A stretch of DNA of 64,000 nt from Coix lacryma-jobi var. lacryma-jobi (lineage: Eukaryota > Streptophyta > Magnoliopsida > Poales > Poaceae), in the NCBI GenBank assembly GCA_009763385.1, contig CM019823.1, positions 40,048,444-40,112,443 of the forward strand, in the 5' to 3' direction. The notes beneath the pieces were generated by a model. That model did not search any database. It saw nothing but the letters and a program-made list of their open reading frames with translations, and was not told where the DNA came from. Below, piece after piece: positions 12,505 through 23,289 of the stretch (position 1 is its first letter; each line of letters opens with the position of its first letter). The translations under genes were made by a program, and so were the position numbers.

Positions 12505-12562
12505 CGCTCGGGGAGCGGCACTGCCGGGGCCTGGCACTGCCGCGTAGAGCGCGGCACTGCCA
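12505..12562. repeat. Four-decamer cassette 4, split by solo LTR D
   Basis: The first decamer begins at 8470 and is cut after 8 bases. Intact decamers start at 12517, 12533 and 12553. With D and one TSD removed the spacing is again 20-16-20. Confidence 0.88.
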
Positions 12563-13009
12563 CGCGGGCAGGTCAGATCTGAGCCAAAGAATACCACATC
12601 CATCATCCCTACTGCCTCCCTATCATCTACAAACCCTTCTACAACCTCTAAGTACAATAGCCATGGCGCATTTTATAAATCGGGAAAACTAGGGTTAGGG
12701 ATTTTGGAATGTCACCTTGAGATGGAGAGAGGAGGGAAGGAAACCCTTGGGGAAGGAAGATGAAGGCTGCACGAAAAAGGAACTTGGAGCAGCACCACCG
12801 GTGGCCTGCCTCGCCGGGAAGGAGCCCGGAGGGGAAGGAGGTCGTCGGCCGCCCTCTTGGTCGCCCGAGAGAGAGAAAAGGAGGAGAGGAAAGTCACGGG
12901 CTGGGTAGAATGAGGGAGAGAGAGAGTGAAACTGCAGGGTAAGAGTGGATAGAATTTTCCCTTTGGCCCCACACGGTAACAGTCAATTCAGGCTGAACCG
13001 ACAAGTCGC

Positions 13010-13075
13010 GGCACTACCGCGCCCAGCGCGGCACTGTCGGGGCCCAGCAGTTCCGCGGCTAGCCCGGCACTGCCG
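13010..13075. repeat. Four-decamer cassette 5
   Basis: Decamers start at 13010, 13030, 13046 and 13066 (20-16-20). The third is diverged (AGCAGTTCCG) but in register. Confidence 0.88.
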
Positions 13076-13265
13076 GACTACCAACAGAACGGATTTATCT
13101 CTAAGCTGCTACAACTCTTCCTTGGAGAGGACACATACAGCTTGCATGTTATGACCAGTGACAATCAATCAATACAGAACAATGGTCATTTCAAGCAAGT
13201 TTCTTTCTCAAAGATTTTGAAACACAATATATGGAAGTTTTGAAAAAGGTTTTGCCTAGGTCAAT

Positions 13266-14735
13266 CTAGTGATCAATCAAGCATGCTAGGTTTCGAACTA
13301 CGTTACGAGAGTCAAGTATATTTAGTTCACTTCTCAAAGCACAAAACCTTGACTCGTCGAGAGGCTTAGTGAAGATATCGGCTAGTTGTTTGTCGGTGCT
13401 CACATGACGAATTGCGACCTCTCCTTTGATTTCGTGATCTCTCAAGAAGTGATGTCGGATGTCTATATGTTTGGTTCTTGAGTGACTCACTGGGTTTTTT
13501 GCAAGTTTTATGGCACTCTCATTGTCACACAAGAGTGGGATATGGGTAAAATGACATCCGAAATCACGAAGAGTTTGCCTCATCCAAAGTAGTTGCGCAC
13601 AACATGCACCTGCTGCAACATACTCGGCCTCGGCTGTGGAAAGGGCTACACAATTTTGCTTTTTAGAACCCCAAGACACTAAGGAGCATCCAAAGAATTG
13701 ACATGTCCCCGAAGTGCTTTTTCGATCTACTTTACAACCGGCATAATCGGAATCCGAATAGCCAAGTAGTTCGAACTTGGAGCCCTTAGGATACCACAAG
13801 CCAAGGTTTGGTGTGTGAACTAGATATCTCAAGATTCTCTTAATGGCCACTAAGTGACACTCTTTCGGGTTAGCTTGAAATCTAGCACACATGCACACAC
13901 TAAGCATAATATCGGGCCTAGATGCGCATAAGTAAAGTAGAGAGTCGATCATGGAGCGATATACCTTGATGTCCATGGCTTTCCCTTCCTCATTGAGATC
14001 AAGATGTCCATTAGTTGGCATGGGAGTCTTGATAGGCTTGGCGTTCACCATGTCAAACTTTCTCAACATATCATGGGTGTACTTGGTTTGGCAAAGAAAA
14101 GTCCCTTCCTTCAATTGCTTGATTTGAAAACCAAGGAAGAACTTGAGCTCACCCATCATAGACATCTCAAATCTCTTAGTCATGATCCTACTAAACTCAT
14201 CACAAAAGGATTTGTTAGTACTACCAAATATTATGTCATCGACATATATTTGGCACACAAAAATATCTCCATTGACTTTATGAGTGAAGAGAGTAGGATT
14301 GGCTTTGCCTATTTCAAAGCCTTGTTTAAGCAAGAATTCCTTAAGGCATTCATACCATGCTCTAGGTGCTTGTTTAAGCCCATAGAGCGCCTTTTGGAGT
14401 TTGAAGACATGGTTGGGGAACTTGGGATCTTCAAAACCCGGTGGTTGCTCAACATACACCAACTCTTGTATAGGGCCATTGAGAAATACACTCTTCACAT
14501 CCATTTGATATAGCTTGAAGTTGTGGTGGGCTGCATAGGCTAAAAGAATCCGAATGGCTTCAAGCCTAGCAACCGGTGCATATGTTTCTTCAAAGTCCAA
14601 GACCTCTACTTGAGTGAAGCCTTGAGCTACCAATCTTGCTTTGTTCCTTGTCACCACACCTTCTTCATCTTGCTTGTTGCGGAAGACCATTTGGTTCCAA
14701 TGACATTGGTATTTGGTCTTTCCACAAGTGACCAT
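13266..14735 (-). pseudogene. pol: Reverse transcriptase-RNase H of element B
   Basis: C-terminal half of copia pol, about 489 codons. RT motifs include ARLVAQGFTQ, YQMDVKSVFLNG, LYGLKQAPRAWY and the catalytic QIYVDDIIFGS (near 14235). RNase H follows with GYSDSDYAGC, LSTAEAEYVAAG, CDNESAIKLAKNP and TKHIDIRHHFLRD. This enzyme would copy element RNA to DNA and remove the RNA strand. It is in a different frame from the integrase ORF: one G appears to be missing near 14688, next to a TGG codon, so the polyprotein is interrupted there. Otherwise the segment is open to its natural end. Copia lineage is certain from the order protease, integrase, RT. Confidence 0.95.
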
Positions 14736-16630
14736 ACTTGGTTACGCTCGAAGTTGTTGAGCTCTTCTTGCATGGCCATCACCCAATCTGGATCTCCAAG
14801 AGCTTCTTCTACCTTGAGAGGTTCCAAAGAGGAAAGAAACGAGTAATATTGACAGAAATTTGCCAAATGAGAGCGTGTCGTTACCCCCTTTCGAAGACTC
14901 CCAAGGATGTTGTCAACGGGGTGGTCCCGTTGAATAGTTTGCTTGAGCCTTGGATGATCTATGGGTTCTGCTACATCTTCAGCATCTTCTTCATCTTGCT
15001 CGAAGATGGGTTGTAGGTTCACTCCACGAAGTGGAGTGGCTGCAGCTGCCCTAGAAGTGCCCGGTACTGCTGGGCTCTGCCCGGCACTGCCGGGGCCCGG
15101 CACTACCGGGGTTGTGGCCGGCACTGCCGGGGACTGTATGTCATCAGTCCCAGCAGGGGCTTCAGCTTGAGGACCATCCTGATCAGTAGCCTGCTGTTCT
15201 TGTGGTCTGATATCACCAATGGCTAATCGCTTGATTGCTTCGCAAGGTGGTTCCTCATTTCCTACAACAACTTCATCAACTTGCTTCACTTGAGAGCTGT
15301 TAGTTTCATCAAACGTCACGTCTATCGCTATTTCAACCTTGCTGGAGGCCTTGTTGAAAACACGATAGGCATGCTCGTTTGATCCATAACCGAGAAGAAA
15401 ACCTTCATCAACCTTAGATGCGAACTTAGAGGCTTTGGGCTTCTTGTTCAAGATGAAACATTTGCACCCAAAGACTCTAAAGTAAGACACCTTTGGCTTG
15501 TTACTGGTGACCAGCTCATAGGAGGTCTTCTTTCTTCTCTTGTGGAGGTAGAGGCGGTTGATTGCATGGCAAGCGGTATTGACGGCTTCGGCCCAAAAGA
15601 TGTCCGGCGTCTTGTACTCATCTAGCATCATCCTTGCCATGTCGATGAGTGTTCTATTCTTCCTCTCCACCACGCCATTTTGTTGAGGGGTGTATGGAAC
15701 TGAAAACTCGTGCTTGATGCCCTTCTCATCAAGAAATTCTTCCACTTGGGTGTTTCGGAATTCGGTTCCATTGTCACTACGAACTTTCTTGATGTTGAAA
15801 CCGAATTCCCTTTGAGCTCTTCGTATGAACATCTTGACCTTCTCTTGCACTACACTCTTGTCATGCAAAAAGAATACCCAAGTGAAACGAGAAAAGTCAT
15901 CAACAATAACAAGACCATGTTTGTTACCGCCGATGCTAAGGTAGGCAACCGGTCCAAAGAGATCCATGTGGATCAATTCCAATGGATGAGTAGTAGTGTC
16001 ATAGCTCTTTGGTGGGTGAGGTACGCCTACTTGTTTTCCGTCTTGGCAAGCTCCACATACTCTGTCTTTCTCAAAATCAACATTTGTTAGTCCTAGGATG
16101 TGGTTGTCTTTTTGAAGTTTGGCCAAGTTCCTCATCCCAACATGAGCTAGTCGGCGATGCCATAACCAACCCATGCTAGATTTTGCCACTAAACAAGTCT
16201 CAAGTTTGGCTTCACTTTTGTTGAAATCAACTAAGTAAAGCTTCCCTTTCAAGCGACCCGTAAAGACAATAGAGGAATCCTCCCTTCTAAAGACTTCCAC
16301 ACCCTCATCCGTAAAGAGACAATTGAAACTCATCCCACACAATTGTGAAACGGATAACAAGTTGTAACTCAACGAATCAACATGTAAGACATTAGTAATT
16401 GAATGCTCAAGTGTGATGGCAACTTTACCAAGTCCTAACACATCCCCCTTGGAGTTATCACCGAAAATGATGTTTTCACTTGCATTTGAAGTTGGGGAAT
16501 ATGATGAGAACATACTCCTTTCTCCGGTCATATGATTTGTACATCCGCTATCAAGCACCCAACTTGATCCACCGGAGGAGTATGCCTGCAAAACAAGTTT
16601 AGTTCCTTGATTTAGGTCCCCAATTGACAT
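14651..16630 (-). pseudogene. pol: Protease-integrase of element B
   Basis: N-terminal half of copia pol. The aspartic protease motif is SSWVLDSGCTNHMTG (just after the start). The GAG-pre-integrase region has HRRLAHVGMRNL and CGACQDGK. The integrase core shows HMDLFGP (first Asp), VRSDNGTEF (second Asp) and PQQNGVVERKNR (Glu). The C-terminal GKC-like fold reads YFRVFGCKCFILN. An unusual Ala/Pro/Gly insertion encoded by a decamer cassette (15063-15129) lies between integrase and RT. The 5' end overlaps gag by about 32 nt in another frame. The 3' end loses frame near 14688. In the family this protein processes Gag-Pol and inserts cDNA into the genome. Confidence 0.95.
15063..15129. repeat. Four-decamer cassette 6 (inside pol)
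   Basis: Decamers start at 15063, 15083, 15099 and 15120 (20-16-21). It lies within the open integrase-RT linker and is translated on the minus strand as a VVPGPGSAG-type peptide. Confidence 0.9.
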
Positions 16631-18079
16631 TGGGGCCTTGCAAGTTAGTCACAAGTATCTTAGGAACCCAAATAAACTTGTCAGTTGTCCTCTTGTTATC
16701 ACCAACATATTTCGCAACAACTTTACCACTGTTGTTGTGTTCTAATATGTAACAAGATGACATGCTCTTCCTTGGGGCTTCTATCTTGGGTTGATGTGCA
16801 AACTTGTTCTTGGTCACCCAAATAGATTCCTTTGGTTTCTGAGATTCTTGCTTTGGGTTGGGCACCTGCTTGTGCTGTGTGTGAGACTGAGCAGAAGGGA
16901 AACTGGTAGCCTTCCCTTTCTTGGGGCGCGGCACTGCTGGCCTGGGGGCGGCACTGCCGGGGCCCGGCACTGCCGTCTTCTGGCGCGGCACTGCCGCGGT
17001 CTGTGCAGGCTGAACTGTACCAATCTGACCCTTCTTTTCAAACCTCACACACTCATAGCCATTCACTGTCCTTCTTTCATTAGTCTTGGCTCCTTTTTCG
17101 TGCCCCAACCCATCCTTTATGGAAGGTCGTCTTCCGTTCTTGAACTTAGGCTTGCTCTTCTCTTGAGTCTTCTCATTAGCACTTGTTGTAGACTTGACAC
17201 AACCACTTGCAATGATGTTTGTCAATCTTGCTATCTCCTTTCTCATGGCCTCCATGTTCACAAGGTTAGTGGAATAGGCATTCAAATCAACATTATAGCA
17301 TTTTCCACAACCTTCACTAGTGGAGGGAATAGAAATGACATTTGCTTTAGGGAGGGGTGAGTTGCTTTCCCAAAGAAGATTATATTGCAGCTCAAGTTCT
17401 TCGTGCTTTTACCCAAGTCACAATACTTTTCCTTGAGTGCAACATGAGTCTTCTTTAGGGAAGCATGTTCATCTTGCTCTTTGGCCAAGGCCTCATGCAA
17501 GATGTCCAACTCACTTCTCTCTAATGCAAGAGCCTCCTTGCAAGCAATATAGAGGTCCTCTTGTTTGATGAGGGCATCCTCACTTATTGCTAACTCGTCT
17601 TGTACACTCTCTAATTCCTCCATTAGCTTGGTGACAAAGAGTTTGGTTTTCTTGTCCAAATTTTTAGTTATCATGTTTATCTCTTCATCACTAGAATCAT
17701 CATCACTAGAGGAATCACTAAGTTCACTACTAGAGATGTCACTAGGTGGAAGAGAGGGTTTAGGATTCTTTTTCACCTTCTCTTTCTTGGCCATGAGACA
17801 AGTGTGGGAGTTGCAATCGTCATCATTGGACAAGTTGTTGAATAACCTTGGTGAAGGAGATGACTTTTGGAATGCTATTGTTGCTATCTTCTCATCTTCT
17901 TCACTTAAGGTTTGTGCGGTTGCATCCCATTCATGTCCAACGTGAGCTTCTCCCATGTACCTCTTGTTGTGCTTCTTGTAAGTGGCTTTGTCATCTTTCT
18001 TGCCCTTGTTGAAGTTGTTGTCCTTCTTCTCATGTGGACAATGTGCAATGAAATGATCGGTGCTACACAATTGTATCAA
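16599..18079 (-). pseudogene. gag: Gag C-terminal half of B: zinc knuckle, coiled coil, basic tail
   Basis: Continuation of gag in two shifted frames (17282-18079 and 16599-17285). A CX2CX4HX4C knuckle sits at the 18079 junction. Its first Cys codon has become TGA and one base is missing, so the visible remainder is STDHFIAHCPH. Next come an acidic Ser/Asp stretch (SDSSSDDDSSDEE) and a long Glu/Leu/Lys-rich coiled coil. A one-base loss near 17345 moves the frame. The tail is basic and contains a decamer cassette (16930-16996) translated as a Pro/Ala/Gly peptide. Such oversized gags are characteristic of Maximus/SIRE elements. Confidence 0.85.
16930..16996. repeat. Four-decamer cassette 7 (inside gag)
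   Basis: Decamers start at 16930, 16950, 16966 and 16987 (20-16-21). It is translated on the minus strand as an AVPGPGSAAPRPAVP-type peptide without a stop. Confidence 0.9.
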
Positions 18080-19500
18080 GTTCTCTTCTTCTTGTTTGGA
18101 AACCTTCTCTTCACAAACTTGTAACCTTCCTTCTTGATCCCCTTGCGGTATCTTCTCATGAAAAGAGATATGTCTCCAATTGCTTCAAATTCTTCACCTT
18201 CACTTCCACTTTCACTTGAGGATGATGAGTTGTCCTCAACTTCTATTCTCTTCTTTTGTTGCTTGGGCTTGCTTGTAGAGGCTTGCTTGCTTGATTTTGC
18301 CTTGCTTGATGTTGCTTGCTTTGTTGGCTTGCTAGCCTTAAGTGCCACATCCTTGATCTTCATCCCATCTAGCCTAGCTTGCAACTCTCCAAGCTTCCTT
18401 CTTTCATTTGCCTCTTCTCTTTGCATGTCAAAGGTGACGATCCTCCCAAGCACATCACTAGGTGTGAATTGCTCGAACTTCTTTTTGTCTCTAATTAATG
18501 TCACAACGGTCTCATTCCTTGGTGAGTATGCTTCCAACATGATCTTCACAACCTTGTGATCATTAATTTCACTACCACCTAGCCCTCTAATCTTGCCAAC
18601 AATGACCATCAACCTATCAAACATCTCTTGTGGACCTTCACCATCACAAATCACAAACCGATTGAGCTTTGCCATCAACAAGTCAATATTGGATTGCCTC
18701 ACTTTGTCCAGTCCCTCATGAGCAATGTGCAAAGTGTCCCAAATCTCTTTTGCAATCTCCACTCCCATGACCTTGTTGTACTCATCACCATCCAAGGCAC
18801 TAAGTAACACACTAGTGGCTTGGGCATTGAGATGAATGTTGCGGAATTCATCTTGAGTGGGGCTCTTTGGATCAACCGGTGCTTCAAGTCCATTGTGCAC
18901 TATTTCCCAAATACCTGGATGGAGACCAATAAGATAGGTCTTCATAATGTGCTTCCACTTGGCAAAGTTAGTCCCATCGAAACGGGGTAACTTGCTCGCG
19001 GGCACATTGATGAGAGGCCTAGAATCATGATTAGTCATAGAAGAATAGTTAAAGGATACGGCTCCATATGACTTCTTGGCCTCCTCCTTCTTCTTCTTGT
19101 TGTCCTTGGGCATATAGGAGATGTCATCGTCTCCATCTTCGGTGCTACTTTAGTCATCACTCAAGTCAACCTTCTTCTTTGCTTGTAGCTCTTCCTTCTT
19201 CTTCTTTTCTTCTCTTCTCTTGGCTCTTTCTTCTCTTCTAATTCTTCTTTCTTCTTTTCTTTGAGCCTTCTCTTCTCTAGCTTTGCGAGTCGCTACATCT
19301 TCTCTTGCTTAGGCTCTTGCTTCTCTTCTCAACCTTCTTTCTTCTTTTCTTCTTGCGAGCTCTCTGGCCGACACATCCAATTGAGGAAGTGTCTTTGCAC
19401 TTGCTGTGGAGACGCTTTCGCTGCTGCTAGTGGTGTGCACTTCCACTTCGAGAGTGGGTTGCACAACACTAGGGTTACCCGTTCCTCCGTCGGTGGCCAT
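18076..19500 (-). pseudogene. gag: Gag N-terminal half of B
   Basis: The probable start ATG is at 19498-19500, 35 nt inside the primer site. The first about 130 codons encode a highly charged Arg/Glu/Lys helix and are interrupted by TAA at 19309-19311 and TAA at 19150-19152. From the internal Met at 19113 the frame is open. It carries the copia Gag core (UBN2-like) with LPRFDGTNFAKWKHIMKTYL, GIWEIVHNG, KEIWDTLHIAHEG and the DFMQREEANERRKLGE-like region. It then leads to a Lys/Ser-rich stretch before the zinc knuckle. Gag forms virus-like particles that package element RNA in this family. The two upstream stops are in phase with the core. Confidence 0.9.
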
Positions 19501-19534
19501 TCTCTCGCACGGTGAAGTGCTGCTGAGAGACCAG

Positions 19535-19546
19535 GCTCTGATACCA
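19535..19546 (-). promoter_or_regulatory. Primer binding site of B, initiator tRNA-Met
   Basis: On the minus strand TGGTATCAGAGC, two bases inside the 5' LTR. It is the standard plant primer complementary to initiator tRNA-Met. Confidence 0.95.
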
Positions 19547-19626
19547 CTTGTAAGGACCTGTGTGGCCTAGAGGGGGGTGAATAGGTCTGTCAAAAATCAC
19601 AGCTCAAAACTTAATTAGATAGGCCC

Positions 19627-19692
19627 GGCACTACCGCTCTGTGCCCGGCACTGCCGCTCCCCGGCACTGCCGGCCTCAGCCCGGTACTGCCG
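19627..19692. repeat. Four-decamer cassette 1 (5' LTR twin)
   Basis: Decamers start at 19627, 19647, 19663 and 19683 (20-16-20). Confidence 0.9.
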
Positions 19693-20405
19693 CGTAGAGT
19701 AGAACCTGAGACTGCAATTCAAAATCCAGCCACAGTAAACTGATTCTATATGAATGGAAATGCTTCACTAAGTTTCCTGAACCAGCAGAACCAACTCTAC
19801 CAAGCCAAATATGTAGTATGAAGTAGATCGGGCCAAACCCTAGAATCTATCACAAGCTCACAAGTATGAAATATGAAAGCAAGTACAAGAGACAAGTGAT
19901 TTATCCCATGGTTCAGCTCGCCACCAAGGCTTGCCTACCTCCACGTTGTTGAGGTTGACCACTTAGGTCATGAGCTTTGCAACTCTACCTCGTTCTCAAG
20001 TCAAGGAACCAAATCCTTGAGGTGAGGGGTAATAATACTAGCTGCACAAGTGATTACAAACCTCCCAAGGCCGCCACACAAGTTGGCTAGCTCAAGGGCG
20101 ACGCCTAGCCGGCTAGGGTTTCAAGAACCCAAGAGTAATAGAAGCAAATCCACCGGCTATGGCTCAAATCAAGTGCTCTAGGCAGTAGATCTCAGCTAGG
20201 GCTTCTCTTTGGTGAAGGTTTGAGGCTCTAACTCAATTGGAATCAATGGGAATCGAAGATTAGGTGAGAGAGAGCTTGGGAGCCTTCAATGGGGAGAGGG
20301 AGCCTTGTCTGGAGGTAGGAGAAGAGTTATGGTCATGGATGACCGTTGGGGTGGCAGGAGGGTAGTGTAAATGCCCCCTGCCTTCCAACGGCTGAAACAA
20401 GTCGC

Positions 20406-20471
20406 GGCAGTGCCGGCCTTAGCCCGGCAGTGCCGCGGCCCGGCACTGCCGCGCCCTGGGCGGCACTGCCG
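20406..20471. repeat. Four-decamer cassette 2 (5' LTR twin)
   Basis: Decamers start at 20406, 20426, 20442 and 20462 (20-16-20). The first two have the complementary centre G. Confidence 0.9.
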
Positions 20472-20819
20472 CGCCTACCAGATAGACAGAGAAAGATCTG
20501 AATTCTGTGCAGCTGTCTTTGGTTAGAAACAGGGATGGCTTGGGTTGGTTTGAGCACATATCATTCAGCCATAGCGATGCATTTGCATTCCCCCTTGATA
20601 GTACGGCAATCCTATAACTCAAATTCATAATAAAGAGCTCGTTGTAGCACTTTGAGTCTGGAACCGATGAAATGTAGTATGAGGGGTCCACCAACACATA
20701 TGTACCATCCTTTCTTATTATCAACCTGCTTGTCATCTTGGTAAATCTCATTAGGTCTTCAATCATGTGGTCATTATCACCAAAACCCACAATTAGGGCT
20801 TGATTGCACTTACAGGACC

Positions 20820-22104
20820 AGCTGAGGAGATCCCAGAAGTTCAAGATACTTCGGCTGAGGTAGAAGTAGAAAAACCTGTCGAGCGTGACCCCAAATACAT
20901 GCAGCCTAGATGGTGTTCGCCTAGTTTGACTAAAACTCAGTGAAGAAAACTACAGAGGGCCCGCTGCAACAAACAGAGGAAAGAATGGCTCGACAAAATG
21001 AGGGAAGACATATTTAACTCAACACATCCTATTTTCCCTCAGGGCAAGCGAGGAGGCGAAGAGCCGACTTGTAATTAGAAGCCGACTTTAACGATTGTAG
21101 AACTAAACAAGTCGAATCCTGAACCGACCAGTCTGAACACCGAAACTACTCAAGTAACTTCGGAACCAATCAGGTCGGACGCTAATCCGATCACTTCAGG
21201 ACAGGCGCCGACCAGCTTAGCGGTAGAGCAGGTTAAATCGGCTACTACTGGATCCGGGGTTGAGCCGACTCGACCAAGATCTAGTACTGAATCGGCTCCC
21301 GATATGCTGGTAGGGTTAGCCTCGCTTCTTAGTAACCTTGTTTCCTCCACTGGTATTACTGCTACCAGTGAAGATTTACCTAAAGAACCAGATGAGGAAA
21401 TGGTGGATTATGATCCTTCCCCTGAACGGGCGGAGGTCAATGTGGTGTACTTGTCGGCCTACTACTATGTGGTCGGAGATGATTCGACAGCAACAGAGTT
21501 CTTCGCTACGCAGACTGCCGTGTTCCAGAAACCGGAGGAATCTGTCAATCATCTCAAGCCTTTGCATGTAAAGGGCCACATCAATGGCACACCAGTTCAC
21601 AAAATGTTGGTCGACAGTGGGGCGATTGTTAATTTGATGTCATACTCGCTTTATCAGAAGCTTGGTGGTACCGATGAAGAGCTGATCAAGACCAACATGA
21701 CTATTACTGGAGTCGGAGGGGGAGATCCTATTCCGGCCAAAGGAGTTGCGTCCATGGAGCTGACCGTTGGAAGCAAGACTTTGGCCACTGCCTTCTTCGT
21801 TGCCGACATACAAGGTAGCTATAATCTTATACTTGGGCGTGATTGGATTTATGCTAATCGGTGCATACCTTCTAGCTTACATCAGTTTCTCATTCAATGG
21901 GTGGGAGATGATGTTGAGGTGGTGCACTCAAATTCATCGTCCTACGTAGCTACAGCCGATGCTCCTTTACTCGGGGGGCACGATACTATTGCTTGTCTGT
22001 CTGGTCAGGACCTTTCTGATTTTCAGTTTGTTAGTGTTACTAGGGAAGGTTTCGTACCAGTATCTTTAAAGCCGACCGACAATCGGTTCAACATTATCAT
22101 GTAA
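20820..22104 (+). pseudogene. pol: Linker end and aspartic protease of element A
   Basis: The linker resumes after B, has a TGA near 20940 and a TAG near 21079, and leads to an open frame (21304-22104). The retropepsin active site is KMLVDSGAIVNLMSY, followed by the flap-like GVGGGDPIPAKGVA and the conserved GSYNLILGRDWIYAN, as in Tat protease. The protein would cleave the Gag-Pol polyprotein. The ORF ends in a TAA at 22102-22104 just before the RT frame, a join that is often in frame in active relatives. The protease domain itself looks complete. Confidence 0.85.
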
Positions 22105-22108
22105 TTTA

Positions 22109-23289
22109 ATGGATGCTAATGTTGATTGGTTAAAACATCGAGTTGAGCAATATCGGACATGTAAGACTGATACTTGTGAAGCTATTGATGATTTTGATGA
22201 GCTCAATAAGTTGGGCCAAGGTTTTACGTCGGCTGACCCTTTAGAACAAGTAGATATTGGAGATGGTTCTGTACCTAGGCCGACCTTTGTAAATCAAAGT
22301 CTTGGAGCCGATTATAAAATAAAGTTAATCGCGCTTCTGAAGGAGTATGTTGATTGTTTTGCATGGAGTTATACGGAGATGCCCGGGTTAAGCCGAGAAC
22401 TTGTTGAGCATCCGCTTCCTATTAAGCCGGGGTTCCGGCCATTCAAGCAACATCCTCGCTGTTTTAATTCTACAATATATGACCAAATTAAAGAGGAAAT
22501 TAATCGGTTATTACAAGCGGGGTTTATCCAGCCATGCAGGTATGTGGAGTGGGTCTCTAATATCATGCCTGTGGAGAAGAAAGACACCGGGAAAATCAGG
22601 GTTTGCATTGATTTTAGAGATTTAAATAGAGCCACTCCCAAAGATGAATATCCTATGCCTATAGCCGATATGTTAATCAATGATGCTTCAGGACATCAGG
22701 TTGTCAGTTTTCTTGACGGCAACGCTGGTTATAATCAGATATTCATGGCCAAAGAGGATATGTCCAAAACGACCTTTATTTGTCCTGGGTTCGTTGGTCT
22801 TTTGAGTGGGTCGTGATGACATTCGGTTTGAAGAATGCAGGTGCTACTTATCAACGCGCTATGAATCTGATCTTTCATGATTTGATTGGGATAATCATGG
22901 AAGTGTATATTGATGATATTGTGATTAAATCGGCTGCTCATGTGTCTCATCTGGCCGATTTACGTTTAGCGTTTGAGAGGATGCGCCGCTATGGTTTGAA
23001 GATGAACCCACTAAAATGTGCTTTTGGTGTATCAGCTGAGAAGTTTTTAGGGTTTATTATTCACGACAAAGGCATAGAGATTGATCCTAAAAGGATAGAA
23101 AAGATCAAGAAGGTTCAGGCGCCTACATGCAAAAAGGACTTGCAAAAGTTCTTAGGAAAGGTGAACTACTTGAGGAGGTTTATTGCAAACTTGTCCGGGA
23201 AAATTATTCCTTTCACCCCTATATTAAGGTTAAAGGATGAAGCTGAGTTCACTTGGGGGCAGAGCAACAAGAAGCATTTGAAAAGATAA
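22109..23289 (+). pseudogene. pol: Reverse transcriptase of element A
   Basis: Two frames encode a Ty3-type RT. The first part (22109-22816) has HPLPIKPGFRPFKQ, KIRVCIDFRDLN and SFLDGNAGYNQI, then loses frame near 22800 through one missing base. The second (about 22800-23289) has VMTFGLKNAGATYQRAM, the catalytic EVYIDDIVIKS (about 22898-22930), KCAFGVSAEKFLGFII and the connection QKFLGKVNYLRRFI. Another base is missing in the G run near 23259-23263. Catalytic residues survive but the polyprotein cannot be read through. Confidence 0.9.

Larger units (their letters stand above)
12505..13265 (-). other. Non-coding spacer of B after pol
   Basis: Between the RT-RNase H stop and solo LTR D. No ORF is recognised. 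It holds the rest of a split cassette (12505-12562) and a complete one (13010-13075), plus a purine-rich stretch at about 12720-12900. Confidence 0.6.
4871..20814 (-). mobile_element. Element B: Ty1/copia Maximus/SIRE-type retrotransposon with extra ORF
   Basis: Inserted in A with TSD GGACC (4866-4870 and 20815-20819). It is 15,944 bp including a 4,022-bp solo LTR (D). LTRs are TGTAAG...CTTACA. Reading on the minus strand the order is 5' LTR (19549-20814), initiator-Met primer site, gag, protease-integrase, RT-RNase H, a long spacer, an additional ORF, polypurine tract and 3' LTR (4871-6134). Protease-integrase before RT defines Ty1/copia. The large gag with a coiled coil and the extra 3' ORF suggest Maximus/SIRE. 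By eye the LTRs differ at roughly 2% of sites. Seven copies (nine with both LTRs) of an unusual four-decamer cassette are scattered through it. Several frameshifts and stops make it non-autonomous. Confidence 0.95.
19549..20814 (-). repeat. 5' LTR of element B (right end)
   Basis: 1,266 bp, the pair of 4871-6134. It carries the two LTR cassettes (19627-19692 and 20406-20471). The TSD GGACC follows at 20815-20819. Confidence 0.95.

Noticed and set aside
15058..17003. The decamer clusters as a CRISPR array or satellite
   Set aside because: This is plant nuclear DNA. Units are decamers in groups of four at scattered sites, without a long conserved repeat or contiguous spacer array.
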